This document shows positions 35,004 through 42,791 of a stretch of 64,000 bases of DNA, one piece after another. The position numbers were made by a program, and so were the translations under genes. The notes beneath the pieces were generated by a model. It ran no database searches. It had not been told where the DNA came from and saw only the letters and a list, made by a program, of their open reading frames with translations. Position 1 is the first letter of the stretch, and each line of letters begins with the position of its first letter. This DNA is from Desulfosporosinus nitroreducens (GTDB lineage Bacteria > Bacillota > Desulfitobacteriia > Desulfitobacteriales > Desulfitobacteriaceae), in NCBI RefSeq assembly GCF_023897015.1, contig NZ_JAMHFY010000003.1:186001-250000 (forward strand), read 5' to 3'.

Positions 35004-35729
35004 ATGGAGAAAATTGCAGTAATATCTGATATTCATGGGAATCTGCCCGCCTTAGAAGCTGTATTAGAAGATATTAAAAATAGAAGGATCGAGAGAATAT
35101 TTTGTCTTGGAGATCTAGCCGGAAAAGGACCAAGTTCAGCTGAGACCGTAGATATAATTAGACAACATTGCGAAGTAGTGATTAAGGGCAATTGGGACTA
35201 CTATTTGACAGAACAAACGGGGCATGAAATTTTAACGTGGCATCAGAGTATTCTGGGAGTCGAAAGACTAAACTATATGAAGGAGTTGCCAATCTATAAA
35301 GAATTTTATATAAGTGGAAAGCTATTAAGACTGTGTCATGCATCGCCGAATGATCTTTTTCATAGAGTCTACCTTTCAACTGAACAAAGCAAGAGAATAA
35401 AATTGTTTGAAGCGACATCAACACTTAATCTTGAAGCAGATGTGGTTGGATACGGAGATATACATGGCGCTCACGTAGATAATTTCGATGGAAAGACAAT
35501 TTTCAATGTTGGAAGTGTTGGCAATCCACTTGATATAACCGAAGCTTCATATGGAATAATTGAAGGGAATTTAGATGATAAAAATAAAGGTCCATTTACA
35601 ATATCACTTGTTAGGGTGCCCTATGATATTGAATTAGCAATTTTTCATGCTGCCTTAACAAATATGCCAGAGAAGCAAGAATATATTAACGAATTAAAGA
35701 CAGGGATATTCAGGGGGAGAAAAGCCTGA
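35004..35729 (+). CDS. Calcineurin-like metallophosphoesterase
   Basis: 241 residues. Metal-binding motifs in order: ISDIHGNLPALEAVL (D-x-H), CLGDLAGKGPSS (GDxxxxG), VIKGNWDYYL (GNxD/H), LCHASP and VGYGDIHGAHVDNF (GHTH-like, with D in place of T and the family His pair), ending NVGSVGNPLD. This is the YfcE/MJ0936-like group, which acts on phosphodiesters or phosphatase substrates with Mn2+. The exact substrate is unknown. GCAAGGAGATCAAC precedes the ATG. It is co-directional with the DUF218 gene 60 bp downstream. Confidence 0.93.
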   Translation: MEKIAVISDIHGNLPALEAVLEDIKNRRIERIFCLGDLAGKGPSSAETVDIIRQHCEVVIKGNWDYYLTEQTGHEILTWHQSILGVERLNYMKELPIYKEFYISGKLLRLCHASPNDLFHRVYLSTEQSKRIKLFEATSTLNLEADVVGYGDIHGAHVDNFDGKTIFNVGSVGNPLDITEASYGIIEGNLDDKNKGPFTISLVRVPYDIELAIFHAALTNMPEKQEYINELKTGIFRGRKA

Positions 35730-35795
35730 AAAGTACATTTGAATTAGGACTGATTCCGATGAATTTTAACTGGTATAAGGCCATAGAAAGGAGTG

Positions 35796-36584
35796 ATGAA
35801 AATCAATCGAAAAGTGAGAGGGCTTCTTTTCTTTTTAGGAACTATCGGTATTCTAGATACTTTGTTGCTCTTTTTATCTAATGGGGGAATTAATTTAGGA
35901 ACGATTTTACCAGGGGTCTTGGGAGGGATGTTGATTTTATCGGTTGTGGTCAAGGAACTTTTCTGGAAATCCATCCTTTTAAGAAAAGATAGACCATGGT
36001 TCATTAAGCTCCGTCAGGGTATTATTTCCTTATTCTTGATTGGATTGATCTCATTTCTGGTAATCGAGGGGGAGATCATTGCTAATTCTCGCCCAGATCC
36101 AGTTGTCGAGGTGGATTATTTGATTATTTTAGGGGCAGGTCTGAATGGAGAACAACTTTCCTGGACACTTTGGGAGCGGATGCAAAAGGGTCTAAACTAT
36201 TTGGAGGCGCATCCCAAGGTGAAAGTAGTCCTTTCGGGGGGGCAAGGTCCTGGCGAAGGAATTTCTGAAGCGGAAGGAATGCGCCGTTTCTTGGTGGATC
36301 ATGGGATTAAAGACGAACGCATTCTTAAAGAAGATCAATCTACAAGCACAATGGAAAACTTCCGCTTTAGTAAAGAAATATTAGCCCGTCAAGCGGGCTT
36401 TCAAAACTCAGAGACGGTTGCGGTGATCACGAATGACTTTCATCTCTTCCGCTCAAAAATTCTTGCTCAGCGCAATGGGTTAATCCCGGTGGGTATTCCG
36501 TCCCCAACACCCTGGTATATCGTGCCGAACGTTTATTTAAGAGAGTATTTTGCGGTCGTAAAATCCCTTATTTTTGATTGGTAG
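35796..36584 (+). CDS. YdcF/SanA-like DUF218 membrane protein
   Basis: 262 residues. Three N-terminal hydrophobic stretches (about 9-26, 31-52, 70-90) anchor a DUF218 domain: DYLIILGAGLNGEQLSWTLWERM, VVLSGGQGPGEGISEAEGMRRFL, STSTMENFRFSKEI, AVITNDFHLFRSKIL. Members are linked to envelope barrier function and may act on peptidoglycan or lipid carriers (family knowledge; mechanism unknown). AAAGGAG overlaps the GTGATG start region, so GTG 35793 or ATG 35796 may be used. Confidence 0.9.
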   Translation: MKINRKVRGLLFFLGTIGILDTLLLFLSNGGINLGTILPGVLGGMLILSVVVKELFWKSILLRKDRPWFIKLRQGIISLFLIGLISFLVIEGEIIANSRPDPVVEVDYLIILGAGLNGEQLSWTLWERMQKGLNYLEAHPKVKVVLSGGQGPGEGISEAEGMRRFLVDHGIKDERILKEDQSTSTMENFRFSKEILARQAGFQNSETVAVITNDFHLFRSKILAQRNGLIPVGIPSPTPWYIVPNVYLREYFAVVKSLIFDW

Positions 36585-36678
36585 CTTTCATTAAACAAGG
36601 TTGGAAATTGAAGTTATTAAAAAGGTATGAATTATGTGAAATAACCTTTATAAATATGAAAAGGTTGGAGTCTATGCG

Positions 36679-37299
36679 ATGGTTGATAGTATTAATAATA
36701 ATGAGGAATCAGTAATAATCGTTTTACACGAGATATATGGAATTAATCAGCATCTCAAATTGATTTGTGAACAATATTCATCGGCTGGATACCATGTTTT
36801 ATGTCCAAATTTTGTGAAGTCGGGCGATTATTTCGATTACAGTAGAGAAGAAGAAGCTTACCAGTACTTCATTGAACATATCGGTTTCTATACAATGGTG
36901 GATGAAGTTAAGTCAATACTGTTGAAAGCTAAATCAGACTATAAATATGTATTTCTACTAGGGTTTAGCGTAGGAGCAACCTCAGCATGGATTTGCAGTG
37001 ACCTTGAAAATTCGGTAGACGGAATAATTTGTTACTATGGTTCTAGAATAAGGGACTATGAAAGCATAACTCCCAATTGCCCGGTATTATTAATCTTCGC
37101 TGAAGAAGAAAAGTCATTTAATGTTCGGGAATTGACAAGTTCCCTTGGACAAAAGAAATTTGTAGATGTACACGTGTTAAATGGAAAACACGGATTTAAT
37201 GATCCATTTTCCAATCGCTACAACAAGAAATGTCAACAAATCGCTAAAGATCTGGCAGATGGGTTTTTAATAAGGGTAAAAGAAGGACCGGAGGGTTAA
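36679..37299 (+). CDS. Dienelactone hydrolase-like alpha/beta hydrolase
   Basis: 206 residues. Dienelactone hydrolase family layout: HEIYGINQHLKLICEQYSSAGYHVLCPN, then nucleophile elbow GFSVGA, acid in IFAEEEKSF and His in GKHGFNDPF. The nucleophile is Ser, not the Cys of classical dienelactone hydrolase, so a general esterase is more likely. GGAG nine bases before ATG 36679 sets the start; an out-of-frame ATG lies five bases earlier. It precedes the WYL regulator. Confidence 0.88.
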   Translation: MVDSINNNEESVIIVLHEIYGINQHLKLICEQYSSAGYHVLCPNFVKSGDYFDYSREEEAYQYFIEHIGFYTMVDEVKSILLKAKSDYKYVFLLGFSVGATSAWICSDLENSVDGIICYYGSRIRDYESITPNCPVLLIFAEEEKSFNVRELTSSLGQKKFVDVHVLNGKHGFNDPFSNRYNKKCQQIAKDLADGFLIRVKEGPEG

Positions 37300-37307
37300 T
37301 GATCTTA

Positions 37308-37329
37308 ATATGACATGCGGTTGTCATAT
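37308..37329. promoter_or_regulatory. WYL-regulator operator, copy 1
   Basis: ATATGAC (37308-37314), 8-bp spacer, GTCATAT (37323-37329). The identical half-sites and spacing recur at 38272-38293. A -10-like TATAAT sits at 37338-37343, just downstream, so the regulator would control its own promoter. Confidence 0.75.
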
Positions 37330-37359
37330 CCTTAAGGTATAATGATAACAGGTGATGAG

Positions 37360-38259
37360 ATGCAAATTAATAGATTGTTTGAAATCGTATATAGCCTTCT
37401 TAATTGCAAAACAATAACCGCTAAAGAATTATCTGAGCGGTTCGAGGTGTCTGTGCGCACAATTTACAGAGATGTTGAAGCCTTAAGCAACGCTGGGATA
37501 CCGGTGTATATGAGCAGAGGCAAAGGCGGAGGAATCAGCCTCCTTGACAATTTTGTGCTCAATAGATCAGTCTTGTCAGATACTGAACAGACTGAAATAC
37601 TAACTGCTTTGCAAACCTTAAATGCTATAAATTATCCTGACGTAGACACTATTATTGCTAAGTTAGGGGCACTCTTTAATAAAGAAGATTATAATTGGAT
37701 TGAAGTAGATTTTTCCAATTGGGGCAGTAAGGACCAAGGAACGTTCAATCTGTTAAAAACCTCAATTGTTAACAGAAGAGTTATTACCTTCAATTATTTT
37801 AGCTCCTACGGAGAAAAAACATTCAGAACTGTAGAGCCATTGCAACTGTGGTTTAAGGATAAAGCATGGTATTTGAAGGGTCGCTGTTTATTAAAACAAG
37901 CCTTTAGAATCTTCAAACTTAATCGAATGAAAAATCTACGAATGACTGAAGAATCATTTGAAAAAGAATCAGTGAAAGAACTTGTGAACGAGCCCGCCCA
38001 AGGAATCAATTTCCAGAGGGTTGACTTAAAATTGCGTTTTAAACCATCTGTCGCCTATCGTGTATATGATGAATTTGACGAAAATGAGATTGTTAAAAAT
38101 TCCGATGGAAGTTTTAATGTAAGTGTTTCATATCCTGAAGATGAATGGGTTTATGGATATATTCTATCTTTCGGCAGCTTTGTTGAGGTTATAGAACCTA
38201 AGCATATTCAGGATATTATAATTGAAAGGTTAGAAGATACTTTAAAACAATATAAATAG
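37360..38259 (+). CDS. WYL-domain transcriptional regulator (YafY/YobV-type)
   Basis: 299 residues from ATG 37360 (MQINRLFEIVYSLL). ATG 37342 is in frame but overlaps the -10 box, so it is unlikely. N-terminal HTH_11 domain (KTITAKELSERFEVSVRTIYRDVEALSNAGIPVYM) with the G-G-G-I-S-L wing, then a WYL ligand-binding domain (about 145-220: ITFNYFSSYGEKTFRTVEPLQLWFKDKAWYLKGRC) and WCX C-terminus. Such proteins repress or activate in response to small ligands. The twin dyads at 37308 and 38272 are its likely sites, and the GyrI-like/radical SAM pair its likely target. Confidence 0.93.
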   Translation: MQINRLFEIVYSLLNCKTITAKELSERFEVSVRTIYRDVEALSNAGIPVYMSRGKGGGISLLDNFVLNRSVLSDTEQTEILTALQTLNAINYPDVDTIIAKLGALFNKEDYNWIEVDFSNWGSKDQGTFNLLKTSIVNRRVITFNYFSSYGEKTFRTVEPLQLWFKDKAWYLKGRCLLKQAFRIFKLNRMKNLRMTEESFEKESVKELVNEPAQGINFQRVDLKLRFKPSVAYRVYDEFDENEIVKNSDGSFNVSVSYPEDEWVYGYILSFGSFVEVIEPKHIQDIIIERLEDTLKQYK

Positions 38260-38271
38260 TCCATAGGGGTA

Positions 38272-38293
38272 ATATGACACTATGTCGTCATAT
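38272..38293. promoter_or_regulatory. WYL-regulator operator, copy 2
   Basis: ATATGAC (38272-38278), 8-bp spacer, GTCATAT (38287-38293), inside longer 12-bp arms GGGTAATATGAC / GTCATATTACCC (38267-38298). Placed upstream of the GyrI-like gene; it can also act as a hairpin ending the regulator transcript. Confidence 0.75.
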
Positions 38294-38382
38294 TACCCAT
38301 GGTATCCTTTGTATATCAACGATCTACACGGAGGAACTGATCATTAAGTACCGTGTGACGTTAATCAAAGGAGGGCGAGACT

Positions 38383-38844
38383 ATGGATTATGAAGTTGTT
38401 CTTGTGGAAGAAAAGACAGTAGTCGGGCTTATGGTTACCACCACCAATGAAGAAAACCGGGCAATGACAGATATAGGAATGCTTTGGGGAGAATTCTTGC
38501 AGGCAGGGGTCTATGATTCTATATCTAATAAGATTAATGCCAAAGGGATTGGGCTCTATACTGACTATGAAGGAGACTTTACAAAGCCTTATAGGTTTTT
38601 AGCGTGCTGCGAGGTTAGCGAAGCCACTGACATAGCAAAGATGGTTGTAAAAATGATCCCGCGTGGGAACTATGCCAAGTTCATTGTCAAGGGGCACATG
38701 CAACATGCAGTAGCCGAATTTTGGTCAAATCTGTGGGGATTATCGCTGGACCGTAAATACAGCTCAGACTTTGAAGAATATCAAAATAATTCTAATGATA
38801 TGGAAAATCAAGAAATACATATTTATATTGCTGTGAATGATTAG
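38383..38844 (+). CDS. GyrI-like small-molecule-binding (AraC effector-binding) protein
   Basis: 153 residues of the GyrI-like/SOUL fold without a DNA-binding domain: YEVVLVEEKTVVGLMVTTTNEE at the start, GIGLYTDYEGDFTKPYRFLACCEV in the middle, YAKFIVKGHMQHAVAEFWSNLW and EEYQNNSNDMENQEIHIYIAV at the end, the conserved Glu near DFEEY being the usual ligand-binding residue. Stand-alone members often act as ligand scavengers or hydrolases for hydrophobic cations. AAAGGAGGGCGAG precedes the ATG. It is controlled presumably by the WYL protein and followed 15 bases later by a radical SAM gene. Confidence 0.9.
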   Translation: MDYEVVLVEEKTVVGLMVTTTNEENRAMTDIGMLWGEFLQAGVYDSISNKINAKGIGLYTDYEGDFTKPYRFLACCEVSEATDIAKMVVKMIPRGNYAKFIVKGHMQHAVAEFWSNLWGLSLDRKYSSDFEEYQNNSNDMENQEIHIYIAVND

Positions 38845-38859
38845 AGAAAGGGCTTTAAT

Positions 38860-39744
38860 ATGGATTTCATACCGGCAAAAGCTATTTTATCCGGTTATAG
38901 TGGGGACAATAATTGGTTTGGAAACAACTATAACATGAATATTTACAAAGGGTGTAATCACGGGTGTATCTATTGCGATAGCCGAAGCGAGTGTTACCAT
39001 GTTGAAAACTTTGATAAGGTGAGAGCTAAGGAAAATGCTCTTACCTTAATTCATCGTGAGCTTAAGTCAAAGCGCAGAACGGGAGTCATAGGTACAGGCG
39101 CAATGAGCGATCCATACAACCCTTTTGAAAAGGAATATAAACTGACGAGAGGTGCCTTAGAGCTTATTAACACTTATCGCTTTGGCGTTTCGATTGCTAC
39201 AAAAAGTGATTTGATTACACGGGATATAGATCTGTTAAAAAAAATACGCCAGCATTCTCCTGTTCTCATTAAGCTGACAATTACCACTTGTGATGATGAG
39301 CTTTGCAAAAAGATCGAGCCTAATGCGGCAGTATCCTCGAAGCGTTTTTCTGCCCTTAAACAGTTGTCTGAGAACGGTATTTTTGCGGGGGTACTGCTGA
39401 TGCCAGTTTTGCCGTTTATTGAGGATAATGAGGAGAACATTAGTGGGATTATTCGTATTGCCCATGAAAACAGTGCAAAATTTATATACCCTGCCTTCGG
39501 CGTAACACTCAGGCAAAATCAAAGGGATTGGTATTACAAAAAATTAGATGAAATTTTTCCGAATCTTAAAGAGAGCTACATTCGTAAATTTGGTAATTCT
39601 TACGAGTGCAGTTCACCAAAAGCCGATCAGCTTTGGAAGTTGTGTAAGAGTGAGTGTGAAAGGCTGGGAATTCTTTTTAAAATGGATGAAATTATAAAAG
39701 GTTACAAGCGAGGGTATGGCGAACGTCAGCTTACGCTGTTTTAG
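38860..39744 (+). CDS. SPL-family radical SAM protein (Rv2578c-like)
   Basis: 294 residues. Radical SAM motif CNHGCIYC (Cys32, Cys36, Cys39; CX3CX2C) after NIYKGC, then GTGAMSDPYNPFEKEYKLTRGALELI, the signature of the spore-photoproduct-lyase-like Rv2578c group. Ends KRGYGERQLTLF. The reaction is unknown for most of this group. It is the second gene of a two-gene unit with the GyrI-like protein. Confidence 0.9.
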   Translation: MDFIPAKAILSGYSGDNNWFGNNYNMNIYKGCNHGCIYCDSRSECYHVENFDKVRAKENALTLIHRELKSKRRTGVIGTGAMSDPYNPFEKEYKLTRGALELINTYRFGVSIATKSDLITRDIDLLKKIRQHSPVLIKLTITTCDDELCKKIEPNAAVSSKRFSALKQLSENGIFAGVLLMPVLPFIEDNEENISGIIRIAHENSAKFIYPAFGVTLRQNQRDWYYKKLDEIFPNLKESYIRKFGNSYECSSPKADQLWKLCKSECERLGILFKMDEIIKGYKRGYGERQLTLF

Positions 39745-39835
39745 GGGTTGTTATAAGACAGTTAAGAGTATAACATTATCACCGAAAGTGCCCTAAAGCA
39801 GTGAAAGATACAGTATAAAACTGAAGGAAGCATAG

Positions 39836-39880
39836 AAAGAGCATTAACAAACTAATTCAAGTTTTGTTAATGCTCTTTAA
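39836..39880. terminator. Bidirectional terminator
   Basis: AAAGAGCATTAACAAA (39836-39851) and TTTGTTAATGCTCTTT (39863-39878) pair perfectly over 16 bp. Serves the radical SAM gene and the small minus-strand gene that follows. Confidence 0.92.
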
Positions 39881-39920
39881 TTAAGCACATGCGATTATCA
39901 TTTTCTAAACGAAGAAATAT

Positions 39921-40076
39921 TCATGGAAGATCTGGATGAATAGTTGTCCATTGGGAGGCGTGTTGATATGCCTTATGCTCTTTTCCTGCAAACATTTTTG
40001 TCTGAGAGTCAGTGTCTAATGGCTCGATACATTCTTGGTAAAGATCTAAAGAAATAAATTCGTAATCAGTTGACAT
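39921..40076 (-). CDS. Small hypothetical protein, 51 residues
   Basis: Too short for ordinary gene callers but plausible: ATG at 40076 on the minus strand, preceded by AGAAGGATTGGGAAAA, stop TGA at 39921-39923, then a strong terminator at 39836-39880 in the right orientation. The product starts MSTDYEFISLDLYQECIEPL and ends WTTIHPDLP; it is acidic, soluble, with one Cys and no membrane segment. I do not recognise a family. Confidence 0.5.
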   Translation of the reverse strand: MSTDYEFISLDLYQECIEPLDTDSQTKMFAGKEHKAYQHASQWTTIHPDLP

Positions 40077-40288
40077 TTTTCCCAATCCTTCTTTCAAGTA
40101 ATTAACGTTTAGGCGAATATTTAGTTAGGTCATTTTAAATTGTGTAAATATCATTGGAATTATGCATGATGCATGATAGATACGAAGACAATGAAAGCTC
40201 TCAAACACTGATATACTGGAGCTTACTAATATTCATGCTATAATATACTGAACAGGTTATATTAATCTTAGAAGAAAAGGTGAATGCA
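40077..40288. other. Divergent promoter region upstream of the AraC gene
   Basis: AT-rich. A tandem ATGCATGATGCATGAT lies near 40165 and a TATAAT at about 40240; no convincing -35 partner was seen. No gene. Confidence 0.45.
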
Positions 40289-41005
40289 TTGGAGTGTATT
40301 AAATGTGAACGCAGGGTATATGATTCCAGACTTAATTCACACGCACATACGTATGCACAATTAATTTTACCCATGCATGGGATGCTTTATATAGAAACTA
40401 ATTCTAAAAAACTAACTCTAAGAGAAGACCATTTGTTTTTTCTCCCACCTGATTGCCAACATACGTTTGGGTCTGAGCAGAGTAACGAATTCTTGGTTTT
40501 AGATATATCCGATAAGATGCTTAATAAATATGATATGGAAAAAATGATGGGTGGGAGGGAGTTTTTATTCGATGATAGATGGAAAGCAATAAGATATTTA
40601 TTGTTAAATGAAGCTGATAACAAAGAAGGTACTGGTTCACTTAATGACTTATTCCTTTACTGCTATCATTTTATTGCCGATGGAAATATACCTCCTTCAA
40701 TCAAGTACATCAACGATCATTTTACGGAAGATATAGACCTAAAAAAATTAGCAGATATTGAACACTATAATATCTGTTATTACAGTGAATGGTTCAAAAA
40801 TAACCTGAAGGTCTCACCAGTTGAATATATTCAGAATTTGAGAGTGAAAAAAGCAAAAGAACTGCTTTTAAATACAAACCTTTCCATTTTACAAATTACT
40901 CAAATAATAGGGTATAAACATAATTCATCATTTACGAGAGTATTCAAGGATTTGGAAAAGATCACACCTGCAGAGTTTAGAATTAGAAATCTAACAATAT
41001 GCTAA
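40289..41005 (+). CDS. AraC-family transcriptional regulator with cupin sensor domain
   Basis: About 238 residues. The start is TTG 40289 (AGAAAAGGTG six bases ahead) or the in-frame GTG 40280. N-terminal cupin (SHAHTYAQLILPMHGMLYIET...HLFFLPPDCQHTF) followed by two C-terminal helix-turn-helix motifs (IDLKKLADIEHYNICYYSEWFKNN and LSILQITQIIGYKHNSSFTRVFK, PAEF end). It probably activates the EamA transporter and B3/4 protein genes downstream in response to a small molecule. Confidence 0.92.
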   Translation: MECIKCERRVYDSRLNSHAHTYAQLILPMHGMLYIETNSKKLTLREDHLFFLPPDCQHTFGSEQSNEFLVLDISDKMLNKYDMEKMMGGREFLFDDRWKAIRYLLLNEADNKEGTGSLNDLFLYCYHFIADGNIPPSIKYINDHFTEDIDLKKLADIEHYNICYYSEWFKNNLKVSPVEYIQNLRVKKAKELLLNTNLSILQITQIIGYKHNSSFTRVFKDLEKITPAEFRIRNLTIC

Positions 41006-41136
41006 AAGACAACTGTATTTTAGAAAAGACTATTACTGCTAAAGGAGCTATAATTATAAACAGGTTTATCAAAAAACTATCTTAGAATAGTTTTTTATTT
41101 TTTTCCAGCCAATTTATTATTAGGAGTGCATTACAG

Positions 41137-42072
41137 TTGGAATTACGGTTATTAAAAAACAAAAAAAATATAGCCTATACTAATTTAGTTCTTTGCATTT
41201 TATTATGGGCCTCTATACCCGTAGCAACAAAAAAAATGCTATTGGAGCTGGATAGTTTACAGATTTTGTTTTATTCGACATTCTTCTCAACGCTAGTACT
41301 TGGGATATTAATAATATTCCAGAAGAAAGTTAATTTCTTGAAAATATATACCAAGAGTCAATATAGTATGATGTTTCTGCTTGGCTTCCTGGGGAATTAT
41401 TTGTATTATGTTTTTTTGTACGGAGCACTCAGTAAAACAACAGCTTCCGAAGGTTTTATCTTGGCCTACACTTGGCCTATTATGGTGCTCGTCTTGTCCT
41501 TTATAATACTTAAAGATAAGCTCACGATACAAAAGGTTGTAGGAATTTCGATCAGCTTTTTTGGGATAATTGTAATAACTACTAAAGGAAATATAGCAAC
41601 ATTTAATTTAACCAATTTCCAAGGAGATCTATTGGCACTTAGTGGAGCTTTTGTTTTTGCATTGTTCTCTGTGCTAGGTAAAAAGTATAACTTTGACAAA
41701 ACAATAAGTGTTTTTATCTATTTCTTATCGGCATTAATATTCATTATTCCAACGGTATTGATGTTTTCAGAAATTATTTTGCCAAGCTTTAATGTTTGGC
41801 TATGGATTATTTATAATGGAGTCTTTGTTAATGGTATTTCTTATATATTTTGGTTTAAAGCTTTAGAAGAGGGAGAGACTCATATTATCTCTAATTTACT
41901 TTACCTGACTCCGTTTATATCCCTAATTTACATTTCAATATTTTTAGATGAGAAGATACTAATGAGTGCAATAATTGGTGGCGTAGTGATTGTTATGGGT
42001 GTTTCATCCCAATATATACCATTGAATAGGAATAAGGAGTTAGATGAAATTGATAGACATTATGATATGTAG
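41137..42072 (+). CDS. EamA/DMT-family permease
   Basis: 311 residues with ten membrane helices forming two EamA repeats (first: VLCILLWASIPVATKKMLLELDSLQILFYS; second: GDLLALSGAFVFALFSVLGKKY). Drug/metabolite exporters of this family move amino acids, purines or metabolites; the substrate is unknown. TTG start with TAGGAGTG ten bases ahead. Its 3' end overlaps the next gene by 29 bases, showing translational coupling. Confidence 0.92.
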   Translation: MELRLLKNKKNIAYTNLVLCILLWASIPVATKKMLLELDSLQILFYSTFFSTLVLGILIIFQKKVNFLKIYTKSQYSMMFLLGFLGNYLYYVFLYGALSKTTASEGFILAYTWPIMVLVLSFIILKDKLTIQKVVGISISFFGIIVITTKGNIATFNLTNFQGDLLALSGAFVFALFSVLGKKYNFDKTISVFIYFLSALIFIIPTVLMFSEIILPSFNVWLWIIYNGVFVNGISYIFWFKALEEGETHIISNLLYLTPFISLIYISIFLDEKILMSAIIGGVVIVMGVSSQYIPLNRNKELDEIDRHYDM

Positions 42073-42712
42073 CGAATTAAAGATAATTTGTCCTAATATT
42101 AAACTTGGATGTATTCAAGCAAATGTAAAGGTTGACAGCAGTGCTGACAGTCTATGGGAGGAAATAAATAATTATTGCGATGTTCTAAAACGGCAAATAC
42201 ATATAGAAGAATTAGAAGCCTTACCCGGGATTAATGATGGAAGAGAAGCTTATAAAAGATTAGGTAAAGCGCCCAGTAGATACAGGCTGTCTTCAGAAGC
42301 ATTAATTAGAAGGGTCTTACAAGGAAAAGGAGTTTATAGAGTAAACAATATTGTTGACATTAATAATCTAATATCATTGAAGTCAATGTTACCGGTCGGG
42401 TCGTATAATGTCGAAAACTTGCATTCTCCTATCTCCTTGAGGATAGGTAAAGAAGGAGAACAGTACAAAGGCATCGGTAAAGACCTTGTAAATATAAATA
42501 GTCTTCCCGTGTTAACAGATTCAATTAGTAGTTTTGGAAGTCCTACAAGTGATTCGGAGAGAGCAATGATCACAAATAATGTCAGCCAAATACTGATGTG
42601 TATTTATTCTTTTAATGTCAAAATTAATATTGAAGAATATCTTCAACATGCCGGAGAACTCTTGAAAAAATATGCTAATGGAACACAGATTAAGACGAAA
42701 ATAATTGAGTAA
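42044..42712 (+). CDS. B3/4 domain protein (phenylalanyl-tRNA synthetase beta-like, COG3382)
   Basis: 222 residues. The B3/4 editing-type fold is recognisable from WEEINNYCDVLKRQIHIEELEALPGINDGREAYKRLGKAPSRYRLSSEAL, VNNIVDINNLISLKSMLPVGSYNVENLHSPISLRIGKEGE and DSISSFGSPTSDSERAMI. Free-standing members may bind or deacylate misacylated tRNA or free amino-acid-like ligands (family knowledge; unproven here). It overlaps the EamA gene, which suggests a shared substrate such as an amino-acid analogue. A strong terminator follows. Confidence 0.88.
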   Translation: MKLIDIMICSELKIICPNIKLGCIQANVKVDSSADSLWEEINNYCDVLKRQIHIEELEALPGINDGREAYKRLGKAPSRYRLSSEALIRRVLQGKGVYRVNNIVDINNLISLKSMLPVGSYNVENLHSPISLRIGKEGEQYKGIGKDLVNINSLPVLTDSISSFGSPTSDSERAMITNNVSQILMCIYSFNVKINIEEYLQHAGELLKKYANGTQIKTKIIE

Positions 42713-42726
42713 GAGTTCCTTATGCA

Positions 42727-42771
42727 GAACGACAAGGCTGAAACGAATTTGTTTCAGCCTTGTCGTTCTTA
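42727..42771. terminator. Bidirectional terminator between B3/4 and HtrA genes
   Basis: GAACGACAAGGCTGAAAC (42727-42744) and its exact complement (42751-42768), loop GAATTT; TT follows. Contains the recurring ACAAGGCTG stem. Confidence 0.92.
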
Positions 42772-42791
42772 TTCCGCTAACGATTGATTTT

